NCBI RefSeq assembly: GCF_019925205.1
Contig: NC_083566.1
Location: forward strand, 20,336,001 to 20,400,000
Source of the DNA: Metopolophium dirhodum
Lineage: Eukaryota; Arthropoda; Insecta; Hemiptera; Aphididae
Length of the DNA: 64,000 nucleotides
Direction: 5' to 3'
Both the position numbers and the translations under genes were made by a program. Below are positions 23,281 through 36,041 of this stretch, in pieces; the first letter of the stretch is position 1; every line of letters begins with the position of its first letter. The notes beneath the pieces are model-generated. The model was not told where the DNA came from. It saw only the letters and a list, made by a program, of their open reading frames with translations, and made no database searches.

Positions 23281-24100
23281 TCTAAATTTTATTCCTAATA
23301 TTTTTTTTGTTTTCTAAAATCTATTTACCTGCGGGCGCCAACAACTCCCTTCAATTTTTTTTTATGACTTTAACTCCATCCAAATTTTTTAAACATTGAT
23401 AACCTTGTGTCATACGAATAATCATTCTTTAATGAACTAAATATTTTGAATAGTTTTTTCTGTTTATGTTTCGGGGGATTTTAGTTTGAACTTTGTAATG
23501 TGTATTCTTACAGTTAAATTTTTTCTAAATTTTTTTTTGTTTTCTAAAATCTATTTGCCTGCGGGCGCCAACAACTCCCTTCAATTTTTTTTTTATGGAT
23601 TTAACTCTAGCCAAATTTTTTAAACATTGATAACCTAGTGTCATAGGAATAATCATTCTTTAATGAACTAAATATTTTGAATAGTTTTTTCTAAATTTTA
23701 TTCCTAATATTTTTTTTGTTTTCTAAAATCTATTTACCTGCGGGCGCCAACAACTCCCTTCAATTTTTTTTTATGACTTTAACTCCATCCAAATTTTTTA
23801 AACATTGATAACCTTGTGTCATACGAATAATCATTCTTTAATGAACTAAATATTTTGAATAGTTTTTTCTGTTTATGTTTCGGGGGATTTTAGTTTGAAC
23901 TTTGTAATGTGTATTCTTACAGTTAAATTTTTTCTAAATTTTTTTTTGTTTTCTAAAATCTATTTGCCTGCGGGCGCCAACAACTCCCTTCAATTTTTTT
24001 TTTATGGATTTAACTCTAGCCAAATTTTTTAAACATTGATAACCTAGTGTCATAGGAATAATCATTCTTTAATGAACTAAATATTTTGAATAGTTTTTTC
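23281..24100 (+). repeat. 410-bp higher-order dimer, two copies
   Basis: The diagnostic variant TATTTACCTGCGGGC (A in place of the usual G) recurs at about 23322 and 23732, and the following short-plus-long unit sequence repeats with it. The period is about 410 bp. Confidence 0.8.
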
Positions 24101-25160
24101 TAAATTTTTTCTAAATTTTTTTTTGTTTTCTAAAATCTATTTGCCTGCGGGCGCCAACAACTCCCTTCAATTTTTTTTTTATGGATTTAACTCTAGCCAA
24201 ATTTTTTAAACATTGATAACCTAGTGTCATAGGAATAATCATTCTTTAAAGAACTAAATATTTTAAATAGTTTTTTCTGTTTAAGTTTCGGGACATTTAA
24301 GTTTGAACTTTGTAATGTGTATTCTTACCGTTAAATTTTTTCTAATTTTTTTTTTGGTTTTCTTGAATCTATATGCCTGTGGGCGCCAACACCTTTCTTC
24401 AATTTTATTTTTATGATTTAACTTTAGCCGAATTTTTTAAATATTGACAATTTGGTACCCTTTGAAGATTTCTTTAATGAACTAAATATTTTGAATAGTT
24501 TTTTCTAAATTTTATTCCTAATATTTTTTTTGTTTTCTAAAATCTATTTGCCTGCGGGCGCCAACAACTCCCTTCAATTTTTTTTTATGATTTTAACTCT
24601 AGTCGAATTTTTTAAACACTGATAACCTAGTATCATACGAATAATCATTCTTTAATGAACTAAATATTTTAAACAGTTTTTTCTGTTTAAGTTTTGGGAC
24701 ATTTTGGTTTGAACTTTGTAATGTGTATTCTTACAGTAAAATTTTTTCTAAATTTTTTTTTGTTTTCTAAAATCTATTTGCCTGCGGTCTCTAACAACTC
24801 CCTTTTATTTTTTTTTATGATTTTCACTCTAGCCAAATTTTTTAAACATTGACAATTTGGTACCCTTTGAAGATTTCTTTAATGAACTAAATATTTTGAA
24901 TAGTTTTTTCAAATTTTATTCCTAATATTTTTTTTGTTTTCTAAAATCTATTTGCCTGCGGGCGCTAACAACTCCCTTCAATTTTTTTTTATGACTTTAA
25001 CTCCATCCAAATTTTTTAAACATTGATAACCTAGTGTCATACGAATAATCATTCTTTAATGAACTAAATATATTGAATAGTTTTTTCTGTTTATGTTTCG
25101 GGACATTTAAGTTTGAACTTTGTAATGTGTATTCTTACTGTTAAATTTTTTCCAATTTTT

Positions 25161-26450
25161 TTTTTTGTTTTCTAAAATCTATTTGCCTGCGGGCGCAAAC
25201 AACTCCCTTCAATTTTTTTTTTATGATTTTCACTCTAGCCAAATTTTTTAAACATTGACAATTTGGAACCCTTTGAAGATTTCTTTAATGAACTAAATAT
25301 TTTGAATAGTTTTTTCTAAATTTTTTTCTAAATTTTTTTTTTGTTTTCTAAAATCTATATGCCTGCGGGCGCCAACACCACCCTTCAATTTTTTTTTATG
25401 ATTTTGACTCTAGTTGAATTTTTTAAACATTGATAACCTAGTGTCATAGGAATAATCATTCTTTAATGAACTAAATATTTTGAATAGTTTTTTTTAAATT
25501 TTTTTCTAAATTTTTTTTTGTTTTCTAAAATCTATTTGCCTGCGGGCTCCAACAACTCCCTTCAATTTTTTTTTTATGGATTTAACTCTAGCCGAATTTT
25601 TTAAACATTGTTAATCTAGTGTCATACAAATAATCATTCTTTAATGAACTAAATATTTTGAATAGTTTTTTCTAAATTTTTTTCCAAATTTTTTTTTGTT
25701 TTCTAAAATCTATTTGCCTGCGGGCTCTAAAACTCCCTTTAATTTTTTTTTTATGATTTTAACACTAGTCGAATTTTTTAAATATTGACAATTTGGTACC
25801 CTTTGAAGATTTCTTTAATGAACTAAATATTTTGAATAGTTTTTTCTAAATTTTATTCCTAATATTTTTTTTGTTTTCTAAAATCTATTTGCCTGCGGGC
25901 GCCAACAACTCCCTTCAATTTTTTTTTTATGGATTTAACTCTAGCCAAATTTTTTAAACATTGATAACCTAGTGTCATAGGAATAATCATTCTTTAATGA
26001 ACTAAATATTTTGAATAGTTTTTTCTAAATTTTTTCTAAATTTTTTTTTGTTTTCTAAAATCTATTTGCCTGCGGGCGCCAACAACTCCCTTCAATTTTT
26101 TTTTTATGGATTTCACTCTAGCCAAATTTTTTAAACATTGATAACCTAGTGTCATAGGAATAATCATTCTTTAAAGAACTAAATATTTTAAATAGTTTTT
26201 TCTGTTTAAGTTTCGGGACATTTAAGTTTGAACTTTGTAATGTGTATTCTTACTGTTAAATTTTTTCTAATTTTTTTTTTGGTTTTCTTGAATCTATATG
26301 CCTGTGGGCGCCAACACCTTTCTTCAATTTTATTTTTATGATTTAACTTTAGCCGAATTTTTTAAATATTGACAATTTGGTACCCTTTGAAGATTTCTTT
26401 AATGAACTAAATATTTTGAATAGTTTTTTCTAAATTTTATTCCTAATATT
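25161..26450 (+). repeat. 1,290-bp higher-order repeat, copy A
   Basis: Line-by-line comparison with 26451-27740 showed no difference. The block holds about seven monomers, with private variants such as GGCGCAAACAAC, GGGCTCTAAAACTCCC and a TTAAAGAAC in place of TTAATGAAC. The next unit after copy B begins with the common GGCGCCAAC variant, which marks the end of the duplication. Confidence 0.9.
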
Positions 26451-27740
26451 TTTTTTGTTTTCTAAAATCTATTTGCCTGCGGGCGCAAACAACTCCCTTC
26501 AATTTTTTTTTTATGATTTTCACTCTAGCCAAATTTTTTAAACATTGACAATTTGGAACCCTTTGAAGATTTCTTTAATGAACTAAATATTTTGAATAGT
26601 TTTTTCTAAATTTTTTTCTAAATTTTTTTTTTGTTTTCTAAAATCTATATGCCTGCGGGCGCCAACACCACCCTTCAATTTTTTTTTATGATTTTGACTC
26701 TAGTTGAATTTTTTAAACATTGATAACCTAGTGTCATAGGAATAATCATTCTTTAATGAACTAAATATTTTGAATAGTTTTTTTTAAATTTTTTTCTAAA
26801 TTTTTTTTTGTTTTCTAAAATCTATTTGCCTGCGGGCTCCAACAACTCCCTTCAATTTTTTTTTTATGGATTTAACTCTAGCCGAATTTTTTAAACATTG
26901 TTAATCTAGTGTCATACAAATAATCATTCTTTAATGAACTAAATATTTTGAATAGTTTTTTCTAAATTTTTTTCCAAATTTTTTTTTGTTTTCTAAAATC
27001 TATTTGCCTGCGGGCTCTAAAACTCCCTTTAATTTTTTTTTTATGATTTTAACACTAGTCGAATTTTTTAAATATTGACAATTTGGTACCCTTTGAAGAT
27101 TTCTTTAATGAACTAAATATTTTGAATAGTTTTTTCTAAATTTTATTCCTAATATTTTTTTTGTTTTCTAAAATCTATTTGCCTGCGGGCGCCAACAACT
27201 CCCTTCAATTTTTTTTTTATGGATTTAACTCTAGCCAAATTTTTTAAACATTGATAACCTAGTGTCATAGGAATAATCATTCTTTAATGAACTAAATATT
27301 TTGAATAGTTTTTTCTAAATTTTTTCTAAATTTTTTTTTGTTTTCTAAAATCTATTTGCCTGCGGGCGCCAACAACTCCCTTCAATTTTTTTTTTATGGA
27401 TTTCACTCTAGCCAAATTTTTTAAACATTGATAACCTAGTGTCATAGGAATAATCATTCTTTAAAGAACTAAATATTTTAAATAGTTTTTTCTGTTTAAG
27501 TTTCGGGACATTTAAGTTTGAACTTTGTAATGTGTATTCTTACTGTTAAATTTTTTCTAATTTTTTTTTTGGTTTTCTTGAATCTATATGCCTGTGGGCG
27601 CCAACACCTTTCTTCAATTTTATTTTTATGATTTAACTTTAGCCGAATTTTTTAAATATTGACAATTTGGTACCCTTTGAAGATTTCTTTAATGAACTAA
27701 ATATTTTGAATAGTTTTTTCTAAATTTTATTCCTAATATT
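26451..27740 (+). repeat. 1,290-bp higher-order repeat, copy B
   Basis: Tandem identical partner of 25161-26450. A related half-block at about 24040-24590 shares the TTAAAGAAC and GGTTTTCTTGAATCTATATG variants, which suggests the source from which the block grew. Confidence 0.9.
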
Positions 27741-30700
27741 TTTTTTGTTTTCTAAAATCTATTTGCCTGCGGGCGCCAACAACTCCCTTCAATTTTTTTT
27801 TATGATTTTAACTCCATCCAAATTTTTTAAACATTGATAACCTAGTGTCATACGAATAATCATTCTTTAATGAACTAAATATATTGAATAGTTTTTTCTG
27901 TTTATGTTTCGGGACATTTAAGTTTGAACTTTGTAATGTGTATTCTTACTGTTAAATTTTTTCCAATTTTTTTTTTTGTTTTCTAAAATCTATTTGCCTG
28001 CGGGCGCAAACAACTCCCTTCAATTTTTTTTTTATGATTTTCACTCTAGCCAAATTTTTTAAACATTGACAATTTGGAACCCTTTGAAGATTTCTTTAAT
28101 GAACTAAATATTTTGAATAGTTTTTTCTAAATTTTATTCCCAATATTTCCTAAAGTAAAATTTTCTCCACATTTTTTTTTTTGTTTTCTAAAATTCATTT
28201 GCCTGCGGGTGCCAACACCTCCCTTCAATTTTTTTTTTTATGATATTAACTCTAGCCAAATCTTTTAAACATTGACAATCTGGTACCCTTTCAATAATTC
28301 TTAAATGCATTTGCCTTCAGGTTAAAACTGCTTCCTTAAATTTTTTTTTTTGGTTATGTAACTAGTTGAATATTTTGTATTGACTTAAAAATTGATAACT
28401 TGGTGGTGCCCCATGAATAATCATTCTTTTATGAACTAAATATTTTGAATAGTTTTTTCTAAATTTTATTCCTAATTTTTTTTTGTTTTCTAAAATCTAT
28501 TTGCCTGCGGGCGCCAACAACTCCCTTCAATTTTTTTCTTATGATTTTCACTCTAGCCAAATTTTTTAAACATTGACAATTTGATACCCTTTGAATAATT
28601 CTTTAATGAACTAAATATTTTGAATAGTTTTTTTTAAATTTTTTTCCATATTTTTTTTTTGTTTTCTAAAATTTATTTGCCTGCGGGCGCCAACAACTCC
28701 CTTCAATTTTTTTTTATGATTTTCACTCTAGCCAAATTTTTTAAACATTGACAATTTGATACCTTTTGAATAATTCTTTAATGAACTAAATATTTTGAAT
28801 AGTTGTTTCTGTTTAAGATTTTGGGCATTCTAGTTTGTACTATGTAATGTGTATTCCTCATAGAGTAAGTATTCCTACGTTAAATTTTTTGTATTGACTT
28901 GAAAATTGATAACTTGGTGCCCTATGTATAATCATTCTTCAATGAACTAAATATTTTGAATAGTTTTTTCAAATTTTATTCCTAATATTTTTTTTGTTTT
29001 CTAAAATCTATTTGCCTGCGGGCGCCAACAACTCCCTTCAATTTTTTTTTATGACTTTAACTCCATCCAAATTTTTTAAACATTGATAACCTAGTGTCAT
29101 ACGAATAATCATTCTTTAATGAACTAAATATATTGAATAGTTTTTTCTGTTTATGTTTCGGGACATTTAAGTTTGAACTTTGTAATGTGTATTCTTACTG
29201 TTAAATTTTTTCCAATTTTTTTTTTTGTTTTCTAAAATCTATTTGCCTGCGGGCGCAAACAACTCCCTTCAATTTTTTTTTTATGATTTTCACTCTAGCC
29301 AAATTTTTTAAACATTGACAATTTGGAACCCTTTGAAGATTTCTTTAATGAACTAAATATTTAATAATAATAATTAAATATTTATAAAAATTGATAACTT
29401 GGTGCCCTATGTATAATCATTCTTCAATGAACTAAATATTTTGAATAGTTTTTTCTGTTTATGATTTGGTTAGGACATTTTAGTTTGAACTTCGTAATGT
29501 GTGTTTCTAATGTAAATTATCTTACAAATATTTTTTTTGTTTTCTTAAATCTATATGCCTGCGAGCGCCAACACATCCCTTCAATTTTTTTTTTACGAAT
29601 TTAACTCTTGCCGAATTTTTTAAACATTGATAACCTAGTGTCATAGGAATAATCATTCTTTAATGAACTAAATATTTTGAATAGTTTTTTTTAAATTTTT
29701 TTCCAATTTTTTTTTTTGTTTTCTAAAATCTATTTGCCTGCGAGCGCCAACACCTTCCTTCAATTTTTTTTTGTTTTCTAAAATTCATTTGCCTGCGGGC
29801 GCCAACACCTTCCTTCAATTTTTTTTTTTATGATATTAACTCTAGCCAAATCTTTTAAACATTGACAATCTGGTACCCTTTCAATAATTCTTAAATGCAT
29901 TTGCCTTCAGGTTTAATATGCTTCCTTAAATTTTTTTTTTTGGTTATGTAACTAGTTGAATATTTTGTATTGACTTTAAAATTGATAACTTGGTGGTGCC
30001 CCATGAATAATCATTGTTTTATGAACTAAATATTTTGAATAGTTTTTTCTAAATTTTATTCCTAATTTTTTTTTTGTTTTCTAAAATCTATTTGCCTGCG
30101 GGCGCCAACAACTCCCTTCAATTTTTTTTTTATGATTTTCACTCTAGCTAAATTTTTTAAACATTGACAATTTGATACCCTTTGAATAATTCTTAAATGA
30201 ACTAAATATTTTGAATAGTTTTTTCTAAATTATTTTCTAAATTTTTTTTTTGTTTCCTAAAATCTATATGCCTGAAGACGCCAACACATCCCTTCAATTT
30301 TTTTTTTACGAATTTAACTCTTGCCGAATTTTTTAAACATTGATAACCTAGTGTCATAGGAATAATCATTCTTTAATGAACTAAATATTTTGAATAGTTT
30401 TTTTTAAATTTTTTTCCAAATTTTTTTTTTGTTTTCTAAAATCTATATGCCTGCGGGCGCCAACACCTTCCTTCAATTTTTTTTTATAATTTTAACTCTA
30501 GCCGAAATTTTTATACATTGATAACATGGTGCCATAAGAAATAATCCTTCTTTAATGAACTAAATATTTCGTATAGTTTTTTCTGTTTAAGTTTCGGGAC
30601 GTTTTAGTTTGAACTTTGTAATGTGTATTCTTACAGTAAAATTTTTTCCACATTTTTGTTTTTGTTTTCTAAAATTCATTTTCCTGCGGGCGCCAACACC

Positions 30701-32094
30701 TTCCTTCAATTTTTTTTTATAATTTTAACTCTAGCCGAAATTTTTAAACATTGATAACATGGTGCCATACGAATAATCCTTCTTTAATGAACTAAATATT
30801 TTAAATAGTTTTTTCTGTTTAAATTTCGGGACATTTTAGTTTGAACTTCGTAATGTGTGTATCTACTGTAAATTTTTATCCAAATTTTTTTTTTTGATTT
30901 CTAAAATCTATTTGCCTGCGAGCGCCAACACCTTCCTTCAATTTTTTTTTGTTTTCTAAAATTCATTTGCCTGCGGGCGCCAACACCTTCCTTCAATTTT
31001 TTTTTATAATTTTAACTCTAGCCGAAATTTTTATACATTGATAACATGGTGCCATAAGAAATAATCCTTCTTTAATGAACTAAATATTACGTATAGTTTT
31101 TTCTGTTTAAGTTTCGGGACGTTTTAGTTTGAACTTTGTAATGTGTATTCTTACAGTAAAATTTTTTCCACATTTTTGTTTTTGTTTTCTAAAATTCATT
31201 TTCCTGCGGGCGCCAACACCTTCTTTCAATTTTTTTTTATAATTTTAACTCTAGCCGAAATTTTTAAACATTGATAACATGGTGCCATACGAATAATCCT
31301 TCTTTAATGAACTAAATATTTTAAATAGTTTTTTCTGTTTAAGTTTCGGGACATTTTAGTTTGAACTTCGTAATGTGTGTATCTACTGTAAATTTTTATC
31401 CAAATTTTTTTTTTTGATTTTTAAAATCTATTTGCCTGTGGGTTCCAACACCTCCCTTTAATTTTTTTTTTATGATTTTAACTCTACCCAAATTATTTAA
31501 ACATTGACAACCTGGTACCCGTTGAATAATTCTTTAATGAACTAAATATTTTAAATAGTTTTTTCTGTTTAAGATTTTGGAGATTTTAGGTTGATGTTTG
31601 TAATGTGTGTTCCCACAATATTATTTATATAAATTTTTTTTTGTATTCTAAAATGCATTTGCTGGCGGGCGCCAACACCTTCCTTCAATTTTTTTTTATA
31701 ATTTTAACTCTAGCCGAAATTTTTAAACATTGATAACATGGTGCCATACGAATAATCCTTCTTTAATAAACTTTATATTTTAAATAGTTTTTTCTAAATT
31801 TTATTCCTAATTTTTTTTTGTTTTCTAAAATCTATTTGCCTGCGAGCGCCAACAACTCCCTTCAATTTTTTTTTATGATTTTAACTCTAGCCAAATTTTT
31901 TAAAATAGTTTTTTCTGTTTATGTTTCGGGGGATTTTAGTTTGAACTTTGTAATGTGTATTCATACAGTAAAATTTTTTCTAAATTTTTTTTTGTTTTCT
32001 AAAATTCATTTGCCTGTGGGCGCCAACACCCTCCTTCAATTTTTTTCTTTTAGTAATATAACTAGTTGAATTTTTGTATTGACTTGAACTTTCC

Positions 32095-33095
32095 TTAATT
32101 TTTCTTTTGTTTTTCACGTCGCTTGTGAAAACTACTGGAAAATTTAATATTTAATATTTTCAACATTTTATGGTGTATAGAAAATGCTAATATAAACATT
32201 CAGTGAAATTTTCAAGTAACTACAGTCATTCGTTTTTTAATTACAATAAATTAAGAAAATTGTTACATGAGAAATCGAGTGAATATGAAATATTGTAAAA
32301 ATATAAATTTCAGGCGCTTATAAAAATGTAATTTAAGTTTCTTGTAGACATCTTTTTTTTCGATAAAGGTAGACAAACTTATGAGTAATCCTATTTTACA
32401 TTTTCTAATCTTAGATTTAAAAAGAAAATTTTTTATGAATTCTCAACTCAAAATAATTTGTTAATTTTCGTGATTTTTCCGTATTTTGTCAAAATTTGAA
32501 CTTTAAATGCTTATAAATAAAAACTGTGACTAAGGATTTTTAATTTTTTTTCATCTGCCTTTGAAACAATAACCTAGGAGCCTTCTATTAAATTTTCAAG
32601 CTTTTTACTCAACAGATAAAAATTTATTGATATTTATAGAAAAAAAAACTAAAAAAATTTAAAACTGACAATGGCCGTAAACAGCTCAAAAAGAGTCAAA
32701 ATATTTTGTAAATTTTATGGTGTATAGAAAATGCTAATATAAACATTCAGTCAAAATTTCATGTCCCTACGGTCATTTTTTTTAGAGTTACACCAAAAAC
32801 CAAAATCGATTTTCTCGAAAACAGATTTTGCGTAAAAATTCCCATTTTTCCTTATTTTTTCTTTTGTTTTTCACGTCGCTTGTGAAAACTACTGGGAAAT
32901 TTTTACTTTTAACCCCCCAAAGTACCAACTAGATTCACTTTCCTATCAGAAAAGTTACTATTGACGAAAATCCAAGCACTTTTACTGTCCTAAAAGGTGA
33001 TGACAGACACAAAAATAAAAAAAAAAATAAAAAAAATAAAAAAAAAAACACACATTATTGTAAAATCAATACATTCATCGCTTCGCTCAGAATCT
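32095..33095 (-). mobile_element. AGATTC element, partial, minus orientation
   Basis: The 5' terminus in this orientation is CGCTCAGAATCT at 33084-33095. The internal modules read leftward to the edge of the satellite. It contains the subfamily-B sequence with CCTAAAAGGTGATGACAG. It stands head to head with the copy starting at 33305. Confidence 0.8.
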
Positions 33096-33304
33096 AAAAG
33101 TTCAAGCCGCCACTGGACTGGCACTGTAGAGTACCGACGGGAAATAACGTACAAATTGTTTCATATTGATTTTATATATATTTTAAAAGTGATGGTACTT
33201 ATATGTACCATCGATCGACAAAGGGTTAAAGTTCAAATCTTGACAAAATACGGAAAAGTCACGAAAATTAGCAAATTATTTTTAGTTGAGAATTCATACA
33301 TTTT
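33096..33304. other. Spacer between two head-to-head AGATTC elements
   Basis: About 210 bp. The first half is distinct (CAAGCCGCCACTGGACTGGC); the second half, 33229-33300, is a further fragment of the element's internal module. Confidence 0.6.
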
Positions 33305-34136
33305 AGATTCTGAGCGAAGCGATGAATGTATTGATTTTATAATGATGTGTGTTTTTTTTTATTTTTTTTGTGTCTGTCATCACTTTTTAGGACAGTAAAA
33401 GTGCATGGATTTTCTTCAACAGTAACTTTTCTGATATGAAAGTGAATCTAGTTGGTACTTTGGGAGGTCAAAAGTAAAAATTTTCAGTATAGTTATCAAA
33501 CGCGACGAGAAAAACAAAAGAAAAATTAAGGGAAAACGGGAATTTTTACGCAAAATCTGTTTTCGAGAATATTTTGGTTTTTGGTGCAACTTTAAAACAA
33601 ATGAACCGTAGGTGCATGAAATTTTGACTGAATGATTATATTAGCATTTTCTATACATCATAACATTTTCCAAATATTTTGACTTATTTTGAGCTGTTTA
33701 CGGACATTGTCAGTTTTCTATTTTATTAGTTTTTTTTTCCATAAATATCACTACAATTTTATTTGTTAGGTAAAAAAGCGTGAAAATTTAATAGAAGGCT
33801 CCTAGGTTATTGTTTCAAAGGTAGATGAAAAAAATTTAAAATCCTTAGTCACAGTTTTTTTTATAAGCATTAAAAGTTTAAATTTTGACAAAATTTTTCA
33901 AATTTAAAAATTTATAAAATGTTCAACTTTTATAGCTTAGGATTGAGAATTTAAAACATGGGTCTACGTAAATAGGTTATATATAAATTACTTTATTCAC
34001 AATAATATCATCAAATATGAGTATACTTGGTAATATCATAGGCTGACTGACCGTTTTCGCTCAGAATCGTTTTTCTAATACAATGATATTATATCATTGA
34101 ATTCAAATTTAACACAGCGACATCCACTTACCCACC
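33305..34136 (+). mobile_element. AGATTC element, internally deleted copy
   Basis: Starts AGATTCTGAGCGAAGCGATG and ends ATCCACTTACCCACC at 34136. At 832 bp it has lost roughly one of the two internal modules and part of the tail. Confidence 0.8.
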
Positions 34137-34146
34137 TTTTTTTTTT

Positions 34147-34928
34147 AAATCTAAGATTTGAAAATGTAATACAAGATTATCCATAAGTTTGTCTACCTTT
34201 ATCAAACAAAAAAAATACAAGAAAATCAAATTAAATTTTTATGAGCGTTTGAAATTCATATTTTTACAACATTTGATATTCACTGGATTTCTCGTGTAAC
34301 GATTTTCTTATTTTGTTGTAATTAAAAAACGTATAACTGTAGATACTTGAAAATTTCACTGATTGTTTATATTAGCATTTTCTATACACCATAAAATTTT
34401 TAAAATAATTTGACTTATTTTGAGCTGTTTACAGACATTGTCAGCTTTAATTTTTTTTATTTTTTTTTTTTTTCTATAAATATCAATAAAATTTTATTTG
34501 TTGGGTAAAAAAGCGTGAACATTTAATGCAAGGTTCCTGGTATATTGTTACAACAACAGTTGAAAAATATAAAAAATACATAGGCACAATTTTTTTTTAT
34601 AAGCATTTAAAGGTCAAATTTTGACAAAATGTATCAAATTTAAAATTTAATAATTATTTTGTAGTTAAAAATTTATAAAATGTTAAACTTTTGTAGCTAA
34701 GGATTGAAAATTTAAAACAAGGTTTCAAAATGGGTTATACATAAATTACTTTATTCACAATAATATCATCAAATATACTCATTAATATCATAGGCTGACT
34801 GACCGTTTTCGCTCAGAATCGTTTTTTTATACAATGATATTATTTCATTGAATTCAAATTTAACACCATCCATTACAGTGACCCACTTGTAGCCAACTGT
34901 ACAGCAGAGCGACATCCACTTACCCACC
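34147..34928 (+). mobile_element. AGATTC element, 5'-truncated copy
   Basis: Follows the preceding copy after a T-run and begins inside the module (AAATCTAAGATTTGAAAATG). It ends with the full tail AGCAGAGCGACATCCACTT and TACCCACC at 34928. Confidence 0.8.
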
Positions 34929-35670
34929 TTTTTTTATTAATTATTAATATTATATTTTACTTTATACCTACCTACTTATATTTTTTTAAATCTTTATTGT
35001 TTCAAGTAAGTAGTTCAGTTGAATAAACATATACATTTATATATATATAATAATAAATTATATTATATTATTAAATTCAATATTATTAGTCAATAATTAA
35101 CTTTAAAAAAAAATGAGGGGAAAATGTCCGAATCAAAAATATATTTGGGGGGTGGGGAATGTCTTACTCATAAAGTATTACTCTATGGTCTTACTACACC
35201 GAAAATAGTTGGGGGGAAAATGTCCATTTACCCAGTTAGTTATACCAACGTTTAAAGTTTCAATGACAAAATTTATTTATTAGAAAAATTAAAATTTTAT
35301 AATTTATAACCAATATAAAACTATCTAAACATATCCCTAATTGGAACGTACATATTATTGTTTTCACCAGAGCGCGTTTTGTTAATTTGCTTCACCAACA
35401 GAAAATAACAATTTAATAGTTATATTATGCTGGTGTCGTCACTGTCGTCATCTGTCGTGATTGTGTCGTTGTGATCGAATGTTACCGTCACGGTGTGGTG
35501 TGTTAAGCTAGCATTGCTAAAAGTCTATAACAACTTTAAACATGAAAAAAGAAATAGTATAAAATAGCAGTTATCGAACATTCGAATATTGTTTGATGTT
35601 TTTGACATAAGTTTTTAGACGTTTTTTGTTTTGACGTTAATGTTATAATTATGTTCTATGATTTTTATTA
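34929..35670. other. Intergenic region upstream of TAF10
   Basis: A+T-rich. A GGGGAAAATGTCC motif occurs twice (about 35117 and 35215). A GTCGT-rich stretch at 35427-35475 stands out. No gene is called. Confidence 0.5.
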
Positions 35671-35690
35671 CCAGAGCGCCATCTAGTGAA
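35671..35690 (-). promoter_or_regulatory. CTCF-like binding motif upstream of TAF10
   Basis: The minus strand reads TTCACTAGATGGCGCTCTGG. The core AGATGGCGC with the upstream CACT agrees with the animal CTCF consensus CCASYAGRKGGCRS at all but the first position. It lies about 350 bp before the TAF10 start codon, where CTCF sites often mark promoters or domain borders. Binding itself is inference. Confidence 0.55.
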
Positions 35691-36041
35691 ATGTAAAACT
35701 TTTTCGGTTCTGATTGAAGAGTCGTGGATGGGACGACCCTCGATTACCAATAGGTCGGTTGCTTATCACTTATCACGGAACAACTGTTTAGTGCTTTGTG
35801 TTTACCACGGACTGTGGTTGACGGTAGTGCTTGGGTGATCCGCGATTCCCGATCTCGGGTGCAATGGAATGATATAATTTCAATTAATTAATAATTTGCA
35901 TTTCGCATTGGTATTTGTCATTTGGCACAATGGTACCTTAGGTACCTATCTTCGATTTCAATCCGAGTTTATAATTACCCAATAATTTGGATGTTTGTCG
36001 CTAAAGTCATTAAATTTACTTTATTCATTGTTTGACGAAAT
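35691..36041 (+). promoter_or_regulatory. Probable TAF10 promoter and 5' untranslated region
   Basis: This interval is less A+T-rich than its surroundings and contains CG-bearing stretches (GATCCGCGATTCCCGATCTC near 35838). An in-frame TGA at 36033-36035 closes the frame upstream of the start codon. The transcription start cannot be set by eye. Confidence 0.45.

Larger units (their letters stand above)
22242..32090 (+). repeat. Satellite array, main segment
   Basis: About fifty more units of the same satellite. Sub-regions show higher-order structure: a 410-bp dimer (short plus long unit) at about 23281-24100, and a 1,290-bp block at 25161-27740. From about 28140 to the end the units become more diverged and include truncated or rearranged ones (for example 28310 and 29900, with CATTTGCCTTCAGG, and 29740/29793 only about 55 bp apart). 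This is the pattern expected for a homogenised core with decaying edges. Confidence 0.95.

Noticed and set aside
18255..32090. Several short open frames in the satellite (for example 19851-20048, 22233-22421, 22792-23019, 31818-32069)
   Set aside because: They repeat with the monomer, are Phe/Lys-rich from T-runs and show no domain.
18255..32090. CRISPR-like regular repeats
   Set aside because: Units are long, contiguous and without unique spacers, in a eukaryotic context; this is satellite DNA.
32997..33398. 133-codon plus frame
   Set aside because: It runs across two opposite AGATTC element ends and their A/T-runs, so it is a repeat by-product.
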